Shown here in pieces: positions 28,253 through 37,449 of a DNA stretch of 64,000 bases. A model generated the notes under the pieces. It did not search any database and had not been told where the DNA came from. It worked only from the letters and a program-made list of their open reading frames with translations. Position 1 is the first letter of the stretch. Each line of letters begins with the position of its first letter. The stretch comes from Pseudomonas sp. UBA2684 (GTDB lineage: Bacteria; Pseudomonadota; Gammaproteobacteria; Pseudomonadales; Pseudomonadaceae), in the NCBI GenBank assembly GCA_002354655.1, contig DELY01000003.1:286022-350021 (forward strand), written 5' to 3'. The position numbers were made by a program, and so were the translations under genes.

Positions 28253-29104
28253 TCAGATCACCTGCCAGCGTCCCGCCATATGCGGCAGGTCGTCCGTGCC
28301 GGTGAGGCTGAACTGGCCGTGGGCCGCCGGCGCGCTGGCGTGCAGGGTGACCTGGGCCGGCAGCAGTACGGGTTTCTGGAAGCGCACGTCCACCGCGTAG
28401 CCGGCGGCGGGCAAGTGTTCGCTCAGCGCCGCCAGGCTGCGTGCCTTGTTCCACAGGCCATGGGCGATGGCGCGCGGAAAGCCGAACAGCTTGGCGCTGA
28501 GTGCGCTGAGGTGGATCGGGTTGTAATCGCCGGCGATGCGCGCGTAGGCGCGGCCGATATTGGCGGGCGCTGGCCAACGGTCGAGCTCATGCAGCGGCAG
28601 GGCTGGCTCCTCGGCGCGTTCGAGCATGGGCCCCGTCAGCGTCAGGCCGCGGCAGAGAATGCGGCTGTCGCCTTCCCAAAGCAGACCGAGTTGGTCTTCC
28701 AGGCGGGTGATGATGCTGAACACCGCGCCTTTTTCGTGGGGCGCGAGGTTGTTGACTGCCACGCTGACGATAAACGGGCCCAGGCCGCCCAGTTGGCGAA
28801 GCACGCGGATGCGGTTTTCCAGGTGCACCAGGCCGAGCAGCGGGAAGGGGAATACCTTGTCGGTGAGCAACTGCATCTGTAGCGGGAAGGCCAGGATGTG
28901 TGGGTAGGTGGCGGGCAAGCGGCCGTCGTCGGCAAAGCCGCAGACCTGGCGATAACGCGCCAAATGCCCAGGTTCGACAGTGACGGCGCAGCGCAGCCCG
29001 AGGTTGGGCAGGGTCTTGCCGGTGATGCCACGGCGCAGGGCCGCACGCGCGAAGAGGCCGGGCAGTGCCGGTGCGGTGGGCAGGTCGAGCCAGTCTGTAG
29101 CCAT
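28253..29104 (-). CDS. MaoC-like acyl dehydratase
   Basis: This 283-residue protein has an N-terminal degenerate hot-dog half and a C-terminal MaoC domain. The catalytic motif AGDYNPIHLSALSAKLFGF has Asp and His in place, followed by IAHGLWNKARSL. Such proteins hydrate 2-enoyl thioesters (R-specific). It is transcribed away from the AraC regulator and close to the FabG- and thiolase-type genes, so all may act on one acyl-CoA pathway. That link is inference. ATG at 29102-29104. Confidence 0.87.
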   Translation of the reverse strand: MATDWLDLPTAPALPGLFARAALRRGITGKTLPNLGLRCAVTVEPGHLARYRQVCGFADDGRLPATYPHILAFPLQMQLLTDKVFPFPLLGLVHLENRIRVLRQLGGLGPFIVSVAVNNLAPHEKGAVFSIITRLEDQLGLLWEGDSRILCRGLTLTGPMLERAEEPALPLHELDRWPAPANIGRAYARIAGDYNPIHLSALSAKLFGFPRAIAHGLWNKARSLAALSEHLPAAGYAVDVRFQKPVLLPAQVTLHASAPAAHGQFSLTGTDDLPHMAGRWQVI

Positions 29105-29286
29105 TGCGCGCTCCTTGTCTAAAGATGGGCAAGCTTAGTCCGCCCAGTGATTAGGACATTGGCCGCACCGCCTTTGTCCCCGGCAAGTGCAGTCAATCGG
29201 TCTGCACTGCCGATTCGCGCCTTGAGCCGGAACGCTAAAGCTGCATAAGATGGCCGCGCCTCGCGGATAACAAGAAACCTAAAAAT

Positions 29287-30279
29287 ATGCGTGACCTGAC
29301 CGATGACGTGGCGCTGATGCGCCCGGTGATCGATGCCTTGCGTGCCAGTGGAGCCGATCCCGATCGAGTCCTGGCGCGCGTCGGCCTACCGCCCGCAGGC
29401 TTGCCTGCCGGACGCTTCCCCCATGCCGCGCAAGCGTTGTTCTGGAAAGCCGCCAGCGAGGAATGCGGCGAAGAGCACGTGGGCCTGTTTCTGGCCCAGC
29501 ACCTGCCGGCGTTCCACGGCTTGCTGCTGGAATACCTGTTCCTCTCCAGCGAGACCTTTGGCGAAGGTCTGCGCCATGCGTTGCGCTACGTGCGCCTGCT
29601 CTCCGACACGCTGAATGCCACGCTCGATGTGCAAGGCGAGCGCGCGCTGCTGACCCTCGGCCTGATTCCCGGCACGCCCCGGCACTTCCCGGAAATGCTC
29701 GCCGGAGCGGTGATCCGCCTGTTCGATGCCTTGACCGAGGGGGATTTCGTCCCGCGCGAGGTGCAGTTCATGCATGCCGAGGGTGCGCCCGCCGAGCGTT
29801 ATTTGCAGGTGTACGGCTGCCCGGTGCAGCTCGGCGGTCAGCGCTATGCCCTGGTGTTCGACGCCAAGGTGCTGGACAAGGCCTCGCGCCACGCCGCGCC
29901 GGAGTTGCTGCGCATGCACGAATCGCTGGCGCGCCGGCAGTTGGCGGAGGTTGAGCGGTTGGACCTGGTGCGCAAGGTGCGCGAGCTGATCGGCGAATTG
30001 CTGGTCGACAGCGGCGCCACCCTGGAGCAGGTCGCCGCGCGCCTGAACATGCCGGCGCGGCGTCTGCGCGAGCGCCTGGCCATGGCCGGGGTGCGCTTCA
30101 ACGACCTGGTCACCGACTACCGTTGCCGGCTGGCCAAGGAGCTGCTGTTGAAGACCGACGAGCGCATCGAAGTGATTGTCGAGCGCACCGGCTTCTCCGA
30201 GCCGAGCACCTTCTACCGCGCCTTCAAGCGCTGGGTCGGCGAGACCCCGGTGGAGTTCAGAAAGCGCGGTAAGACGTGA
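29287..30279 (+). CDS. AraC-family transcriptional regulator
   Basis: This 330-residue protein has an N-terminal arabinose-binding-like regulator domain of the OruR/ArgR-like type (VLARVGLPPAGLPAGRFPH, then LLEYLFLSSETFGEGL). It ends in a C-terminal double helix-turn-helix, LEQVAARLNMPARRLRERL and IEVIVERTGFSEPSTFYRAFKRWVG. It probably controls the neighbouring acyl-metabolism genes: the divergent MaoC gene (182-bp shared promoter region) and the convergent FabG gene. The ligand may be a fatty acid, by analogy with similar regulators. Confidence 0.9.
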   Translation: MRDLTDDVALMRPVIDALRASGADPDRVLARVGLPPAGLPAGRFPHAAQALFWKAASEECGEEHVGLFLAQHLPAFHGLLLEYLFLSSETFGEGLRHALRYVRLLSDTLNATLDVQGERALLTLGLIPGTPRHFPEMLAGAVIRLFDALTEGDFVPREVQFMHAEGAPAERYLQVYGCPVQLGGQRYALVFDAKVLDKASRHAAPELLRMHESLARRQLAEVERLDLVRKVRELIGELLVDSGATLEQVAARLNMPARRLRERLAMAGVRFNDLVTDYRCRLAKELLLKTDERIEVIVERTGFSEPSTFYRAFKRWVGETPVEFRKRGKT

Positions 30280-30302
30280 GGCGCGCCAGGCCGACTCCCG
30301 AT

Positions 30303-30365
30303 TGTGGGAGGCGCTTCAGCGGCGAGCCTTCGGCGATTCCTGCCGCAGCTAAAGCCCCTCCCACA
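30303..30365. repeat. REP-like inverted repeat pair
   Basis: TGTGGGAGGCGCTTCAGCGG is followed, after a short middle, by the inverted counterpart ending CCCCTCCCACA. This is the GTGGGAG...CTCCCAC type of intergenic palindrome common in Pseudomonas. It lies between the converging AraC and FabG genes and resembles the pair at 63912-63979. Confidence 0.7.
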
Positions 30366-30428
30366 GGCCTTACCTGTCGCCCAGCGTAAGCCGGGAGATG
30401 GGTGGGCAGAGCTGCGCATGGCGCGTTG

Positions 30429-31784
30429 TCAGGCCCCCAGCAAGCTTTGCCCGCACACCCGCAGAACCTGAGCGGTGAGGGCGCCGGAACTGGGCTGGGC
30501 GAACCAGGCCACGGCTTCGGCCACGTCCTGCGGCAAACCGCCCTGGCCCATGGAGTTCATCCGCCGCCCGGCTTCGCGGATGGTCAGCGGAATCGCCGCG
30601 GTCATCTGCGTTTCGATAAAGCCCGGCGCCACCGCGTTGATGGTGATGCCGCGTTTGCCCAGCGCGGGTGCCCAGGCCTGGGCCAGGCCGATCACCCCGG
30701 CCTTGCTGGTGGCGTAGTTGGTCTGACCCAGATTGCCGGCGATGCCGCTGATCGAGGCGATCAGCACCACGCGGCCATTGTCGCGCAGCGTGCCGGCGTC
30801 GAGCAGGGCTTGGGTCAACACCTGCGGGGCATTCAGGTTGACGTCGATCACCGAGTTCCAGAACGCGTCGCTCATCTTCGCCAGGGTCTTGTCGCGGGTG
30901 ATGCCGGCGTTGTGCACGACGATGTCGATACCGTCCGGCAGCGCCTCGATCAGTTGTGCGGCGGCATCGCTGGCGCAGATGTCCAGGGCTACGCCACGTC
31001 CGCCCAGGCGCGCGGCCAGGGCGTTGAGGGCATCCTTGGCCGGCGGCACGTCCAGCAACACCACCTCGGCGCCGTCACGCGCCAGGGTCTCGGCGATGGC
31101 CGCGCCGATGCCGCGCGAGGCGCCGGTGACCAGGGCCTTCTTGCCGGCCAGCGGACGCGTCCAGTCCTTGACCTCGACAGGGCAGGCGCTGAGGCGCAGC
31201 ACCTGGCCGGAGACATAGGCGCTTTTCGGCGAGAGGAAGAAGCGCAGCGCGCCTTCCAACTGATTCTCCGCACCCTTGCCGACGTAGATCAGCTGCACGT
31301 TGCCGCCGCGGCGGATTTCCTTGCCCAGGGAGCGACTGAAGCCTTCCAGCGAGCGCTGCACGCTGGCCGCCACCGGGTCTTTCAACGATTCCGGGGCGCG
31401 GCCCAGGATCACTACGCGCGGGCATTGCGCCAGGCCTTTGAAGGCCGGCTGGAAGAAGTTGCGCAGCTCGATCAACTGCTCGAAGCGGCTCAGGCCGCTG
31501 GCATCGAACACCAGCGCCTTGAGCTTGGGGCCGTGCTCGGCGGTCCAGCGCGGCAGCTCCAGCTGGCCCTCGGCAGCCGCGAACAGCTGATCGGTGAGTT
31601 TGTTGGCAAACGGCAGCACGGCAGCCCCCAGGCTGCCGGCGCCGCCAATCAGCAGGGCGCCGTCCACCGGCCGGCTGCGTCCTGCCAGCCAGCGCTCCAG
31701 GCGCAGTGGCGCGGGCAGGCCGAGGGCGCCGACCAGGCGGCGACCGGCGGTGGAGTTGGCGAAGGCGAGGTAACGATCGGACAT
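30429..31784 (-). CDS. 3-oxoacyl-ACP reductase, long FabG (FabG4) type
   Basis: This 451-residue protein has a ~205-residue N-terminal Rossmann-like non-catalytic domain and a C-terminal SDR domain. The SDR domain carries GASRGIGAAIA (cofactor loop), HNAGIT, a catalytic Ser in IASISG and YATSK with Tyr and Lys. It reduces 3-oxoacyl thioesters with NAD(P)H. High-molecular-weight FabGs often use acyl-CoA. It is divergent from the thiolase 163 bp away, so a common promoter region is likely. Confidence 0.9.
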   Translation of the reverse strand: MSDRYLAFANSTAGRRLVGALGLPAPLRLERWLAGRSRPVDGALLIGGAGSLGAAVLPFANKLTDQLFAAAEGQLELPRWTAEHGPKLKALVFDASGLSRFEQLIELRNFFQPAFKGLAQCPRVVILGRAPESLKDPVAASVQRSLEGFSRSLGKEIRRGGNVQLIYVGKGAENQLEGALRFFLSPKSAYVSGQVLRLSACPVEVKDWTRPLAGKKALVTGASRGIGAAIAETLARDGAEVVLLDVPPAKDALNALAARLGGRGVALDICASDAAAQLIEALPDGIDIVVHNAGITRDKTLAKMSDAFWNSVIDVNLNAPQVLTQALLDAGTLRDNGRVVLIASISGIAGNLGQTNYATSKAGVIGLAQAWAPALGKRGITINAVAPGFIETQMTAAIPLTIREAGRRMNSMGQGGLPQDVAEAVAWFAQPSSGALTAQVLRVCGQSLLGA

Positions 31785-31946
31785 GGGACAGGCTCCTGCT
31801 GGTGCATCAAAAAGTTGCGCTCACTCTACGCAGACCGCAGAAATGCGCAATTGACCGCGCCGCCCGCTGTGCCGGCAAGGCGGCCAATGCGACACTCCCA
31901 GCAGGCGCTAGCCTGTGCGCCATTCACTTCACGCAAGGAGTCACCC

Positions 31947-33224
31947 ATGACCCAGCTGCGCCGCGTCGCCATCGTTGGCGGCAACCGTATCCCTTTCGCC
32001 CGTTCGAATACGGTCTACGCCACGGCGAGTAACCAGGAGATGCTCACCAGCGCCCTGGAAGGTTTGATCGAGCGCTTCAACCTGCATGGCGAGCGCCTGG
32101 GCGAAGTGGTCGCCGGTGCGGTGCTCAAGCATTCGCGCGACTTCAACCTGACCCGTGAATGCGTGCTCGGCTCGCGCCTGGCCCCGGAAACCCCGGCCTA
32201 CGACCTGCAACAGGCCTGCGGCACCGGTCTGGAAGCGGCGTTGCTGGTGGCCAACAAGATCGCCCTGGGGCAGATCGAGAGCGGCATCGCCGGCGGCGTC
32301 GACACCACCTCGGACGCGCCGATTGGGGTCAACGAGGGGCTGCGGCAGATTCTCCTGCAAGCCAATCGCGGCAAGAGCACCGGCGACAAGCTGAAGAGCC
32401 TGTTGCAGATTCGCCCGCGCCATCTGGCTCCGGCCATTCCGCGCAACGGCGAGCCGCGCACCGGGCTGTCGATGGGTGAGCATTGCGAATTGATGGCGCA
32501 GACCTGGGCGATTGCGCGCGACGAGCAGGACCAACTGGCCGTCGCCAGCCACCAGAAGCTCGCCGCCGCCTATGCCGAGGGCTGGCACGATGACCTGCTG
32601 ACGCCGTTCCTCGGCCTGACCCGCGACCAGAACCTGCGCGCCGATATCAGCCTGGAAAAGCTCGCCACCCTCAAACCCTGCTTCGAGCGCGGCCCGCGCG
32701 GCACCCTGACCGCCGCCAACTCGACGCCGCTGACCGATGGTGCGTCCCTGGTGCTGCTGGCCAGCGAAGACTGGGCCAAGGCCCGCGGTCTGCCGATCCT
32801 GGCTTACTGGAGGGACGGCGAAGCGGCGGCGGTGGATTTCGTCGGTGGCCAGGAAGGTCTGCTGATGGCGCCGGCCTACGCGGTGCCGCGCCTGCTGGCG
32901 CGCAACAAACTGACGTTGCAGGACTTCGACTACTACGAAATTCACGAAGCCTTCGCCGCCCAGGTGCTCTGTACCCTCAAGGCCTGGGAAGACGCCGACT
33001 ACTGCAAGACCCGCCTGGGCCTGGCTGCGCCGTTGGGCGCCATCGACCGCAGCAAGATGAACGTCAAGGGCAGCTCGCTGGCCGCCGGCCACCCGTTCGC
33101 CGCCACTGGCGGACGGATCGTCGCCAACCTGGCCAAGTTGCTTGCGGTGGCGCAAGAGGGGCGCGGTTTGATCTCGATTTGCGCCGCTGGCGGCCAAGGT
33201 GTGACCGCGATCCTGGAAAAGTAA
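31947..33224 (+). CDS. Acetyl-CoA C-acyltransferase (FadI-like thiolase)
   Basis: The ATG at 31947 follows AAGGAG. The 425-residue thiolase has the nucleophile Cys in QQACGTGLEA (about residue 90), the EIHEAFAAQ motif, SSLAAGHPFAATGGR with catalytic His, and CAAGGQG with the second Cys. It would cleave or form 3-oxoacyl-CoA. The start of the family's long FadI-like subgroup (RRVAIVGGNRIPFAR) is present. With FabG- and MaoC-type neighbours it could run a small chain-elongation or degradation module; direction unknown. Confidence 0.92.
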   Translation: MTQLRRVAIVGGNRIPFARSNTVYATASNQEMLTSALEGLIERFNLHGERLGEVVAGAVLKHSRDFNLTRECVLGSRLAPETPAYDLQQACGTGLEAALLVANKIALGQIESGIAGGVDTTSDAPIGVNEGLRQILLQANRGKSTGDKLKSLLQIRPRHLAPAIPRNGEPRTGLSMGEHCELMAQTWAIARDEQDQLAVASHQKLAAAYAEGWHDDLLTPFLGLTRDQNLRADISLEKLATLKPCFERGPRGTLTAANSTPLTDGASLVLLASEDWAKARGLPILAYWRDGEAAAVDFVGGQEGLLMAPAYAVPRLLARNKLTLQDFDYYEIHEAFAAQVLCTLKAWEDADYCKTRLGLAAPLGAIDRSKMNVKGSSLAAGHPFAATGGRIVANLAKLLAVAQEGRGLISICAAGGQGVTAILEK

Positions 33225-33225
33225 T

Positions 33226-33424
33226 CCAACAGCAGATCGTTGAAAAACGTAGCGAGCGAAGGCTAGGCAAGGCGCAATCAGCCGAGGAAGCGGACGACTG
33301 TATGGATGCAGGCGGTAAGGCGAAGCAGGAAGCCCGAGCCGAGTGTACGAGTTGTACATGAGCATCCGAGGTTGATGGCAACGCGGCATAGCCGAGCGCA
33401 GTAGTTTTTCGGTGGTCTGCTGGC
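33226..33424. repeat. MITE-like intergenic repeat with imperfect terminal inverted repeats
   Basis: The left end (CCAACAGCAGATCGTTGAAAA) and the reverse complement of the right end (CCAGCAGACCACCGAAAAAC) match imperfectly. The inside, with GCGAAGGCTAGGCAAGGCGC and AACGCGGCATAGCCGAGCGCAG, looks like a widespread Pseudomonas intergenic element that I recall. No coding capacity. It follows the thiolase stop directly and may be read into its mRNA. Confidence 0.6.
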
Positions 33425-33474
33425 CGTGAGCGCAATTCAGCGCGGTCGCGAGCAGTATGCAACTCCGTGATTTA

Positions 33475-33508
33475 GGGCGGCCCGCCATGGCGGTGCCGCC
33501 CTTTTTTT
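33475..33508 (+). terminator. Rho-independent terminator after the thiolase gene
   Basis: GGGCGGC (33475-33481) pairs with GCCGCCC (33495-33501), with further pairing inside the loop, followed by seven Ts. It would end transcription of the thiolase and lies between convergent genes. Confidence 0.7.
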
Positions 33509-33540
33509 GCCTGTGCGAATGGCGTTATCAGCCCACGCGC

Positions 33541-34584
33541 CTATTCCGTGGTGGCGCTTGCCTCGGCCTCGCGCTTCAGCAGCGTGGCCTTGCGCGCCAG
33601 CCCCCAGCGGTAGCCGCTCAACGCGCCATTGGCGCCGATCACCCGGTGACAGGGCACCAGCAGCCCCAGTGGATTGCTGGCGCAGGCCCGCGCCACCGCG
33701 CGCGGATGGCTGTCGAGGCTGCTGGCCAGTTCGCCATAGCTGCGGGTCTGGCCGAGTGGGATGTGTTGCAGTGCGCGCCACACCTGTTGCTGAAACGCCG
33801 TGCCGCGCAGGTCCAGCGGCAGGTGCGCGGCGCGTTGCGGTGCTTCGAGTTGGCCGATGACTTGCCCCAGCCAGTCCCCCAGGCCACGGTCGTCAGGCAC
33901 TAGTTGGGCGGCGGCAAAGCGTTGCTGTAATTGTTTTTCCAGTTCTTCTGCGCTGTCGCCGAATAGCAGCGCACACGCGCCGCGTGTGCTGGCCGCCAGC
34001 AGCAGTTGGCCCAACGGGCAGGCGGCGATGCTGTAACGCAGGGTTTCCCCCGCACCTTGTTTGCGCCGTTGGGTCGGGCTGAGGGCGTCTGCATGCTCGT
34101 ACAGCGCGCGGGTGCCGGAATAACCGGCGGCCAGCGCCGCATCGAGCACCGAGCCGGCCTGCGGTAAACCGGCTTCCAGTTGGGCGCGCCGCTGGGCGCT
34201 GGCCCAGGCTTTCGGGGTCAGCCCGGTGCGTGCCTTGAAGGCGCGCGCCAGATGCGAGGGCGATAGGCCGATGCGGGCGGCGAGTTGCTCGAGAGTCGGG
34301 GTTTGCGCCGGCTCGCTGAGCAGGCGGCAGGCGGCGGCAACCAGCGCGTCGAGTTGTTCGGCGGGGCTGGCGGCCTGTGGCGAGCACCGTTTGCACGGAC
34401 GAAAGCCTGCCGCTGCGGCGCTTGCTGGTGTCGCGTGGAAGCTGACGTTGTGACGCAACGGGCGCCTTGCGGGGCAGCTCGGCCGGCAATAGATGCCGGT
34501 GGAGCGCACGGCGAAAACGAATTGGCCGTCGTGTGCGGCATCGCGGGCGCACACGGCTTGCCAGCAGCGGTCGAGGTCGAGCAT
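33541..34584 (-). CDS. ada: Ada: bifunctional DNA alkyl-repair protein and regulator
   Basis: The ATG at 34582-34584 begins MLDLDRCWQAVCARDAAHDG, the normal Ada start. In order over 347 residues: a zinc-bound N-terminal domain with YCRPSCPAR and FRPCKRC (four Cys, methyl-phosphotriester acceptor), an AraC-type HTH (LEQLAARIGLSPSHLARAFK), and a C-terminal O6-methylguanine transferase with the active PCHRV. It repairs DNA by suicidal methyl transfer and, once methylated, activates its own regulon. No ada box was identified. Confidence 0.93.
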   Translation of the reverse strand: MLDLDRCWQAVCARDAAHDGQFVFAVRSTGIYCRPSCPARRPLRHNVSFHATPASAAAAGFRPCKRCSPQAASPAEQLDALVAAACRLLSEPAQTPTLEQLAARIGLSPSHLARAFKARTGLTPKAWASAQRRAQLEAGLPQAGSVLDAALAAGYSGTRALYEHADALSPTQRRKQGAGETLRYSIAACPLGQLLLAASTRGACALLFGDSAEELEKQLQQRFAAAQLVPDDRGLGDWLGQVIGQLEAPQRAAHLPLDLRGTAFQQQVWRALQHIPLGQTRSYGELASSLDSHPRAVARACASNPLGLLVPCHRVIGANGALSGYRWGLARKATLLKREAEASATTE

Positions 34585-34833
34585 GGCGCGGCTCCAGTGG
34601 ACGATAAGCCGATTGTCGGCGTTGGAGCCGCGAACGCCAATCCGAATCGCGCTTTCAAATGCCTGAAACGCCCGGCCAACATCGCGGCAATCGGTCAATC
34701 GAAGCGCCGCGCCAAGATTTTATTGGCCTGTTAATGGATGCATGGCTCTGCATAGGCTGGGCTCTGCGGGAGGATTGCCGTATAACGGGCGGCAGACGCG
34801 AATTGGGCAACACAGGACCCCTGATTAAAGCTG

Positions 34834-35721
34834 ATGAAGACGCCAAAACGCATAGAACCCCTGGTCGAGGCTGGCCTAGTCGACGAAGTGATACGCCCGC
34901 TGATGAGTGGTAAAGAGGCCGCGGTATACGTGGTGCGCTGCGGTGACGAGCTGCGCTGTGCCAAGGTCTATAAAGAGGCGAACAAGCGCAGCTTCCGCCA
35001 GGCCGCGCAGTATCAGGAGGGCCGTAAGGTCCGTAATAGCCGCGATGCCCGCGCCATGGCCAAGGGTTCGAAGTACGGCCGTAAAGGCCAGGAAGACGCC
35101 TGGCAGAACGCCGAGGTGGGGGCGTTATTCCGCCTGGCCAGTGCCGGAGTGCGCGTGCCCAAGCCCTACGACTTCCTCGAAGGCGTACTGCTGATGGAGT
35201 TGGTCGATGACGGCGAAGGCGATGTCGCGCCGCGCTTGAACGATGTCGACCTGCACCCGGACGATGCCCGTGAGTTCCACGCCTTCATGGTCCATGAAGT
35301 GGTGAAGATGCTCTGCGCCGGCCTGGTGCATGGCGATTTGTCCGAGTTCAACGTGCTGCTGGGCCCCGAAGGCCCGGTGATCATCGACCTGCCGCAGGCG
35401 GTGGATGCGGCCGGCAACAACCATGCCTTCAAGATGCTTGAACGCGATGTCGGCAACATGGCCGCCTACTTCGGTCAGTTCGCCCCCGAGTTGAAGTTCA
35501 CCAAGTACGCCAAGGAAATGTGGGCGCTCTACGAAGCCGGCGAGCTGACCCCGGACAGCCCGCTGACCGGCGAGTTCGACGACCCTGAAGATGCCGCCGA
35601 CATCGACGCGGTGATGCGTGAGATCAAGGCCACCCTGGCCGAGGAAGCCCGGCGCCAGGCGTTGCTGAATGCCGAGGACGAGCCCCGGGGCGAAGAACCA
35701 CCACCGCCCTGGATGCAATAA
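34834..35721 (+). CDS. RIO-type serine protein kinase
   Basis: This 295-residue RIO1-like kinase has the nucleotide-loop region SGKEAAVYVVRCGDELRCAKVYK (Lys of subdomain II). The catalytic motif is HGDLSEFNVLL (Asp and Asn), and the metal-binding motif is IIDLPQAVD. The order and spacing fit bacterial RIO kinases such as PA4780 of P. aeruginosa (recalled). The C-terminal part is acidic. Targets in bacteria are poorly known. A strong terminator follows at 35804. Confidence 0.9.
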   Translation: MKTPKRIEPLVEAGLVDEVIRPLMSGKEAAVYVVRCGDELRCAKVYKEANKRSFRQAAQYQEGRKVRNSRDARAMAKGSKYGRKGQEDAWQNAEVGALFRLASAGVRVPKPYDFLEGVLLMELVDDGEGDVAPRLNDVDLHPDDAREFHAFMVHEVVKMLCAGLVHGDLSEFNVLLGPEGPVIIDLPQAVDAAGNNHAFKMLERDVGNMAAYFGQFAPELKFTKYAKEMWALYEAGELTPDSPLTGEFDDPEDAADIDAVMREIKATLAEEARRQALLNAEDEPRGEEPPPPWMQ

Positions 35722-35803
35722 CCAGGGGCGTACAGGCCGAGCTGTTGGCTTGCTCGGTTGATGGATTACGCTCAAAGGCTTGCCGCTCAAGGGCTCCCAA
35801 GCG

Positions 35804-35839
35804 AAAAACCCTCGGAAGATAATCTCTCCGAGGGTTTTT
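35804..35839. terminator. Bidirectional rho-independent terminator
   Basis: AAAAACCCTCGG (35804-35815) and CCGAGGGTTTTT (35828-35839) form a perfect 12-pair stem with a 12-base loop. It has As on one side and Ts on the other. It separates the convergent RIO kinase and zinc-peptidase genes and could work in both directions. Confidence 0.88.
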
Positions 35840-35925
35840 CGTTTCTAAGCTCCGCGCTAGCCGGCTTGGCTAACCAGGCTTCAACAGATGAAGTGAACGC
35901 CTCGCGTACAGACCCCGGTGGGCGC

Positions 35926-36801
35926 TTACAGGCGAGCGGTTGTGAACGTATCGCAGCGCCCGACATTGCCGTGTTCGAAACCCATCTTGAACCAGCGCAC
36001 GCGCTGCGCCGAGGTGCCGTGGGTGAAGGAATCCGGGACCACCTGACCGCGTGCCTGTTTTTGCAGGCGATCATCGCCAATCGCGTTGGCGGCGGTCAGC
36101 GCTTCTTCCAGATCTCCCGGCTCCAGCCAGTCGAGGCGGCGTTGGGCGTGGTGGGCCCAAATGCCGGCCAGGCAATCAGCCTGCAACTCCTGGCGCACCA
36201 GTAAACCGTTATCGCCCGCCACGCGTTCGCCGCGTTGCCGCGCGGCATTGACCTTGGCGGAGACGCCGAGCAGCGTTTGCACGTGGTGACCCACTTCATG
36301 GGCGATTACGTAGGCCTGGGCGAAGTCGCCCGCCGCGGCGAAGCGCTGCTCCAGTTCGCGGAAGAACTCCAGATCGAGGTAGACCCGCTGATCGCCGGGG
36401 CAGTAGAACGGCCCGACGGCCGAGTCGGCGAAGCCGCAGGCGGAATTGACTCCGCCGCGAAACAGCACCAGGGTCGGGTCGCGGTACTGCCGGTTGGCAC
36501 TTTGAAAGATTTCACGCCAGGTGTCTTCGGTGTCGCCGAGCACGGCGCGAACGAACTCCGATTGCTCGTCGTTGTTCGCCGGCTGCGCGCTTTGCGGCAG
36601 GCCGAGCGAGCTGCTCTGTGTGGCCTGGCCGGCCAGTTGGCCAAGGATCTGCACTGGGTCCTGGCCCATCAGCAAGCCGATGATCACCACCGCGGCGATG
36701 CCGCCCAGGCTCAAGCCTTTGCCGCCGCCGAAGCGCATCCCGCCGCCACCACCGCGCGCATCCACTACGTTGTCACTGCGTCGTGCCCGTTTCCAGCGCA
36801 T
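35926..36801 (-). CDS. YpfJ-family neutral zinc metallopeptidase
   Basis: This 291-residue protein starts at the ATG 36799-36801. A Gly-rich stretch leads into one membrane segment (about residues 31-50), then the periplasmic domain YpfJ/PF04228 with FYCPGDQRVYLD, the zinc site AHEVGHHVQTLLG and ELQADCLAGIWA (third ligand). Membrane-anchored protease of unknown substrate. Full length and catalytic residues present. Monocistronic. Confidence 0.9.
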   Translation of the reverse strand: MRWKRARRSDNVVDARGGGGGMRFGGGKGLSLGGIAAVVIIGLLMGQDPVQILGQLAGQATQSSSLGLPQSAQPANNDEQSEFVRAVLGDTEDTWREIFQSANRQYRDPTLVLFRGGVNSACGFADSAVGPFYCPGDQRVYLDLEFFRELEQRFAAAGDFAQAYVIAHEVGHHVQTLLGVSAKVNAARQRGERVAGDNGLLVRQELQADCLAGIWAHHAQRRLDWLEPGDLEEALTAANAIGDDRLQKQARGQVVPDSFTHGTSAQRVRWFKMGFEHGNVGRCDTFTTARL

Positions 36802-36887
36802 CACCTGGTTCCCTGTGCCATTGCTGGGGTTGAGTGTTGTCGTAGTGGCGGGCGCGCGCCAGTCCGGTCGTCAGGCCAGGGCCGCGA

Positions 36888-37322
36888 TCAGTTGCCGGGG
36901 TATTCGCTGATCACCCGTTCGTTACCTTGCTTGCTCAGGCCGATGACTTGGTAGGCATCGCGCACATCGCCATATTCCATGCCGGGCGAGCCGGTCGGCA
37001 TGCCCGGTACGGCGGCGCCGAGCAGATCGGGCTGTTGACGCAGCTTGAGGATGTCGGCGGCCGGCACATGGCCTTCGACAAACTGGCCGTCGATCACCCC
37101 GGTGTGGCAGGAGGCCAGGCGTGGCGGCACGCCGAGGCGTTGTTTGACCGCGCTCATGTTGCTTTCGACATGGTCGTTGACGGTAAAGCCGTTGGCTTGC
37201 AGATGGCTGATCCAGGCTTTGCAGCAGCCGCAGTTGGGATCACGGTGCACGTCGATGGTGAGCGGCTCGGCCGCATTGGCGAGGCTGCTGAACAGGGCGA
37301 GGGCAAGTAGCGAGCGGCGCAT
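36888..37322 (-). CDS. DUF411 metal-binding protein
   Basis: This 144-residue protein has a cleavable signal (MRRSLLALALFSSLANA). The mature domain has the DUF411 metal motif DPNCGCCKAW and, further on, ASCHTG and GHVPAADI, all standard. DUF411 proteins occur with copper-resistance genes and probably bind copper in the periplasm. No other copper gene adjoins it, but the next gene downstream in the window has a haem-binding motif. Confidence 0.88.
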   Translation of the reverse strand: MRRSLLALALFSSLANAAEPLTIDVHRDPNCGCCKAWISHLQANGFTVNDHVESNMSAVKQRLGVPPRLASCHTGVIDGQFVEGHVPAADILKLRQQPDLLGAAVPGMPTGSPGMEYGDVRDAYQVIGLSKQGNERVISEYPGN

Positions 37323-37449
37323 GGCGGAACTCCGATAGGGCTGAGGGCCAAGCATAGCGCCCTGCCTACGGTGTGCCCATCGGCCGGTTGTTGCCAGCGG
37401 TAAACGGAAGTGGTTCCGGGCGCAGGACGGCCCGGAACCGGGGTTGTGG

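Noticed and set aside
36235-36954. 239-residue plus-strand frame opposite the zinc peptidase
   Set aside because: The opposite strand holds an intact HEVGHH protease; this is a shadow.
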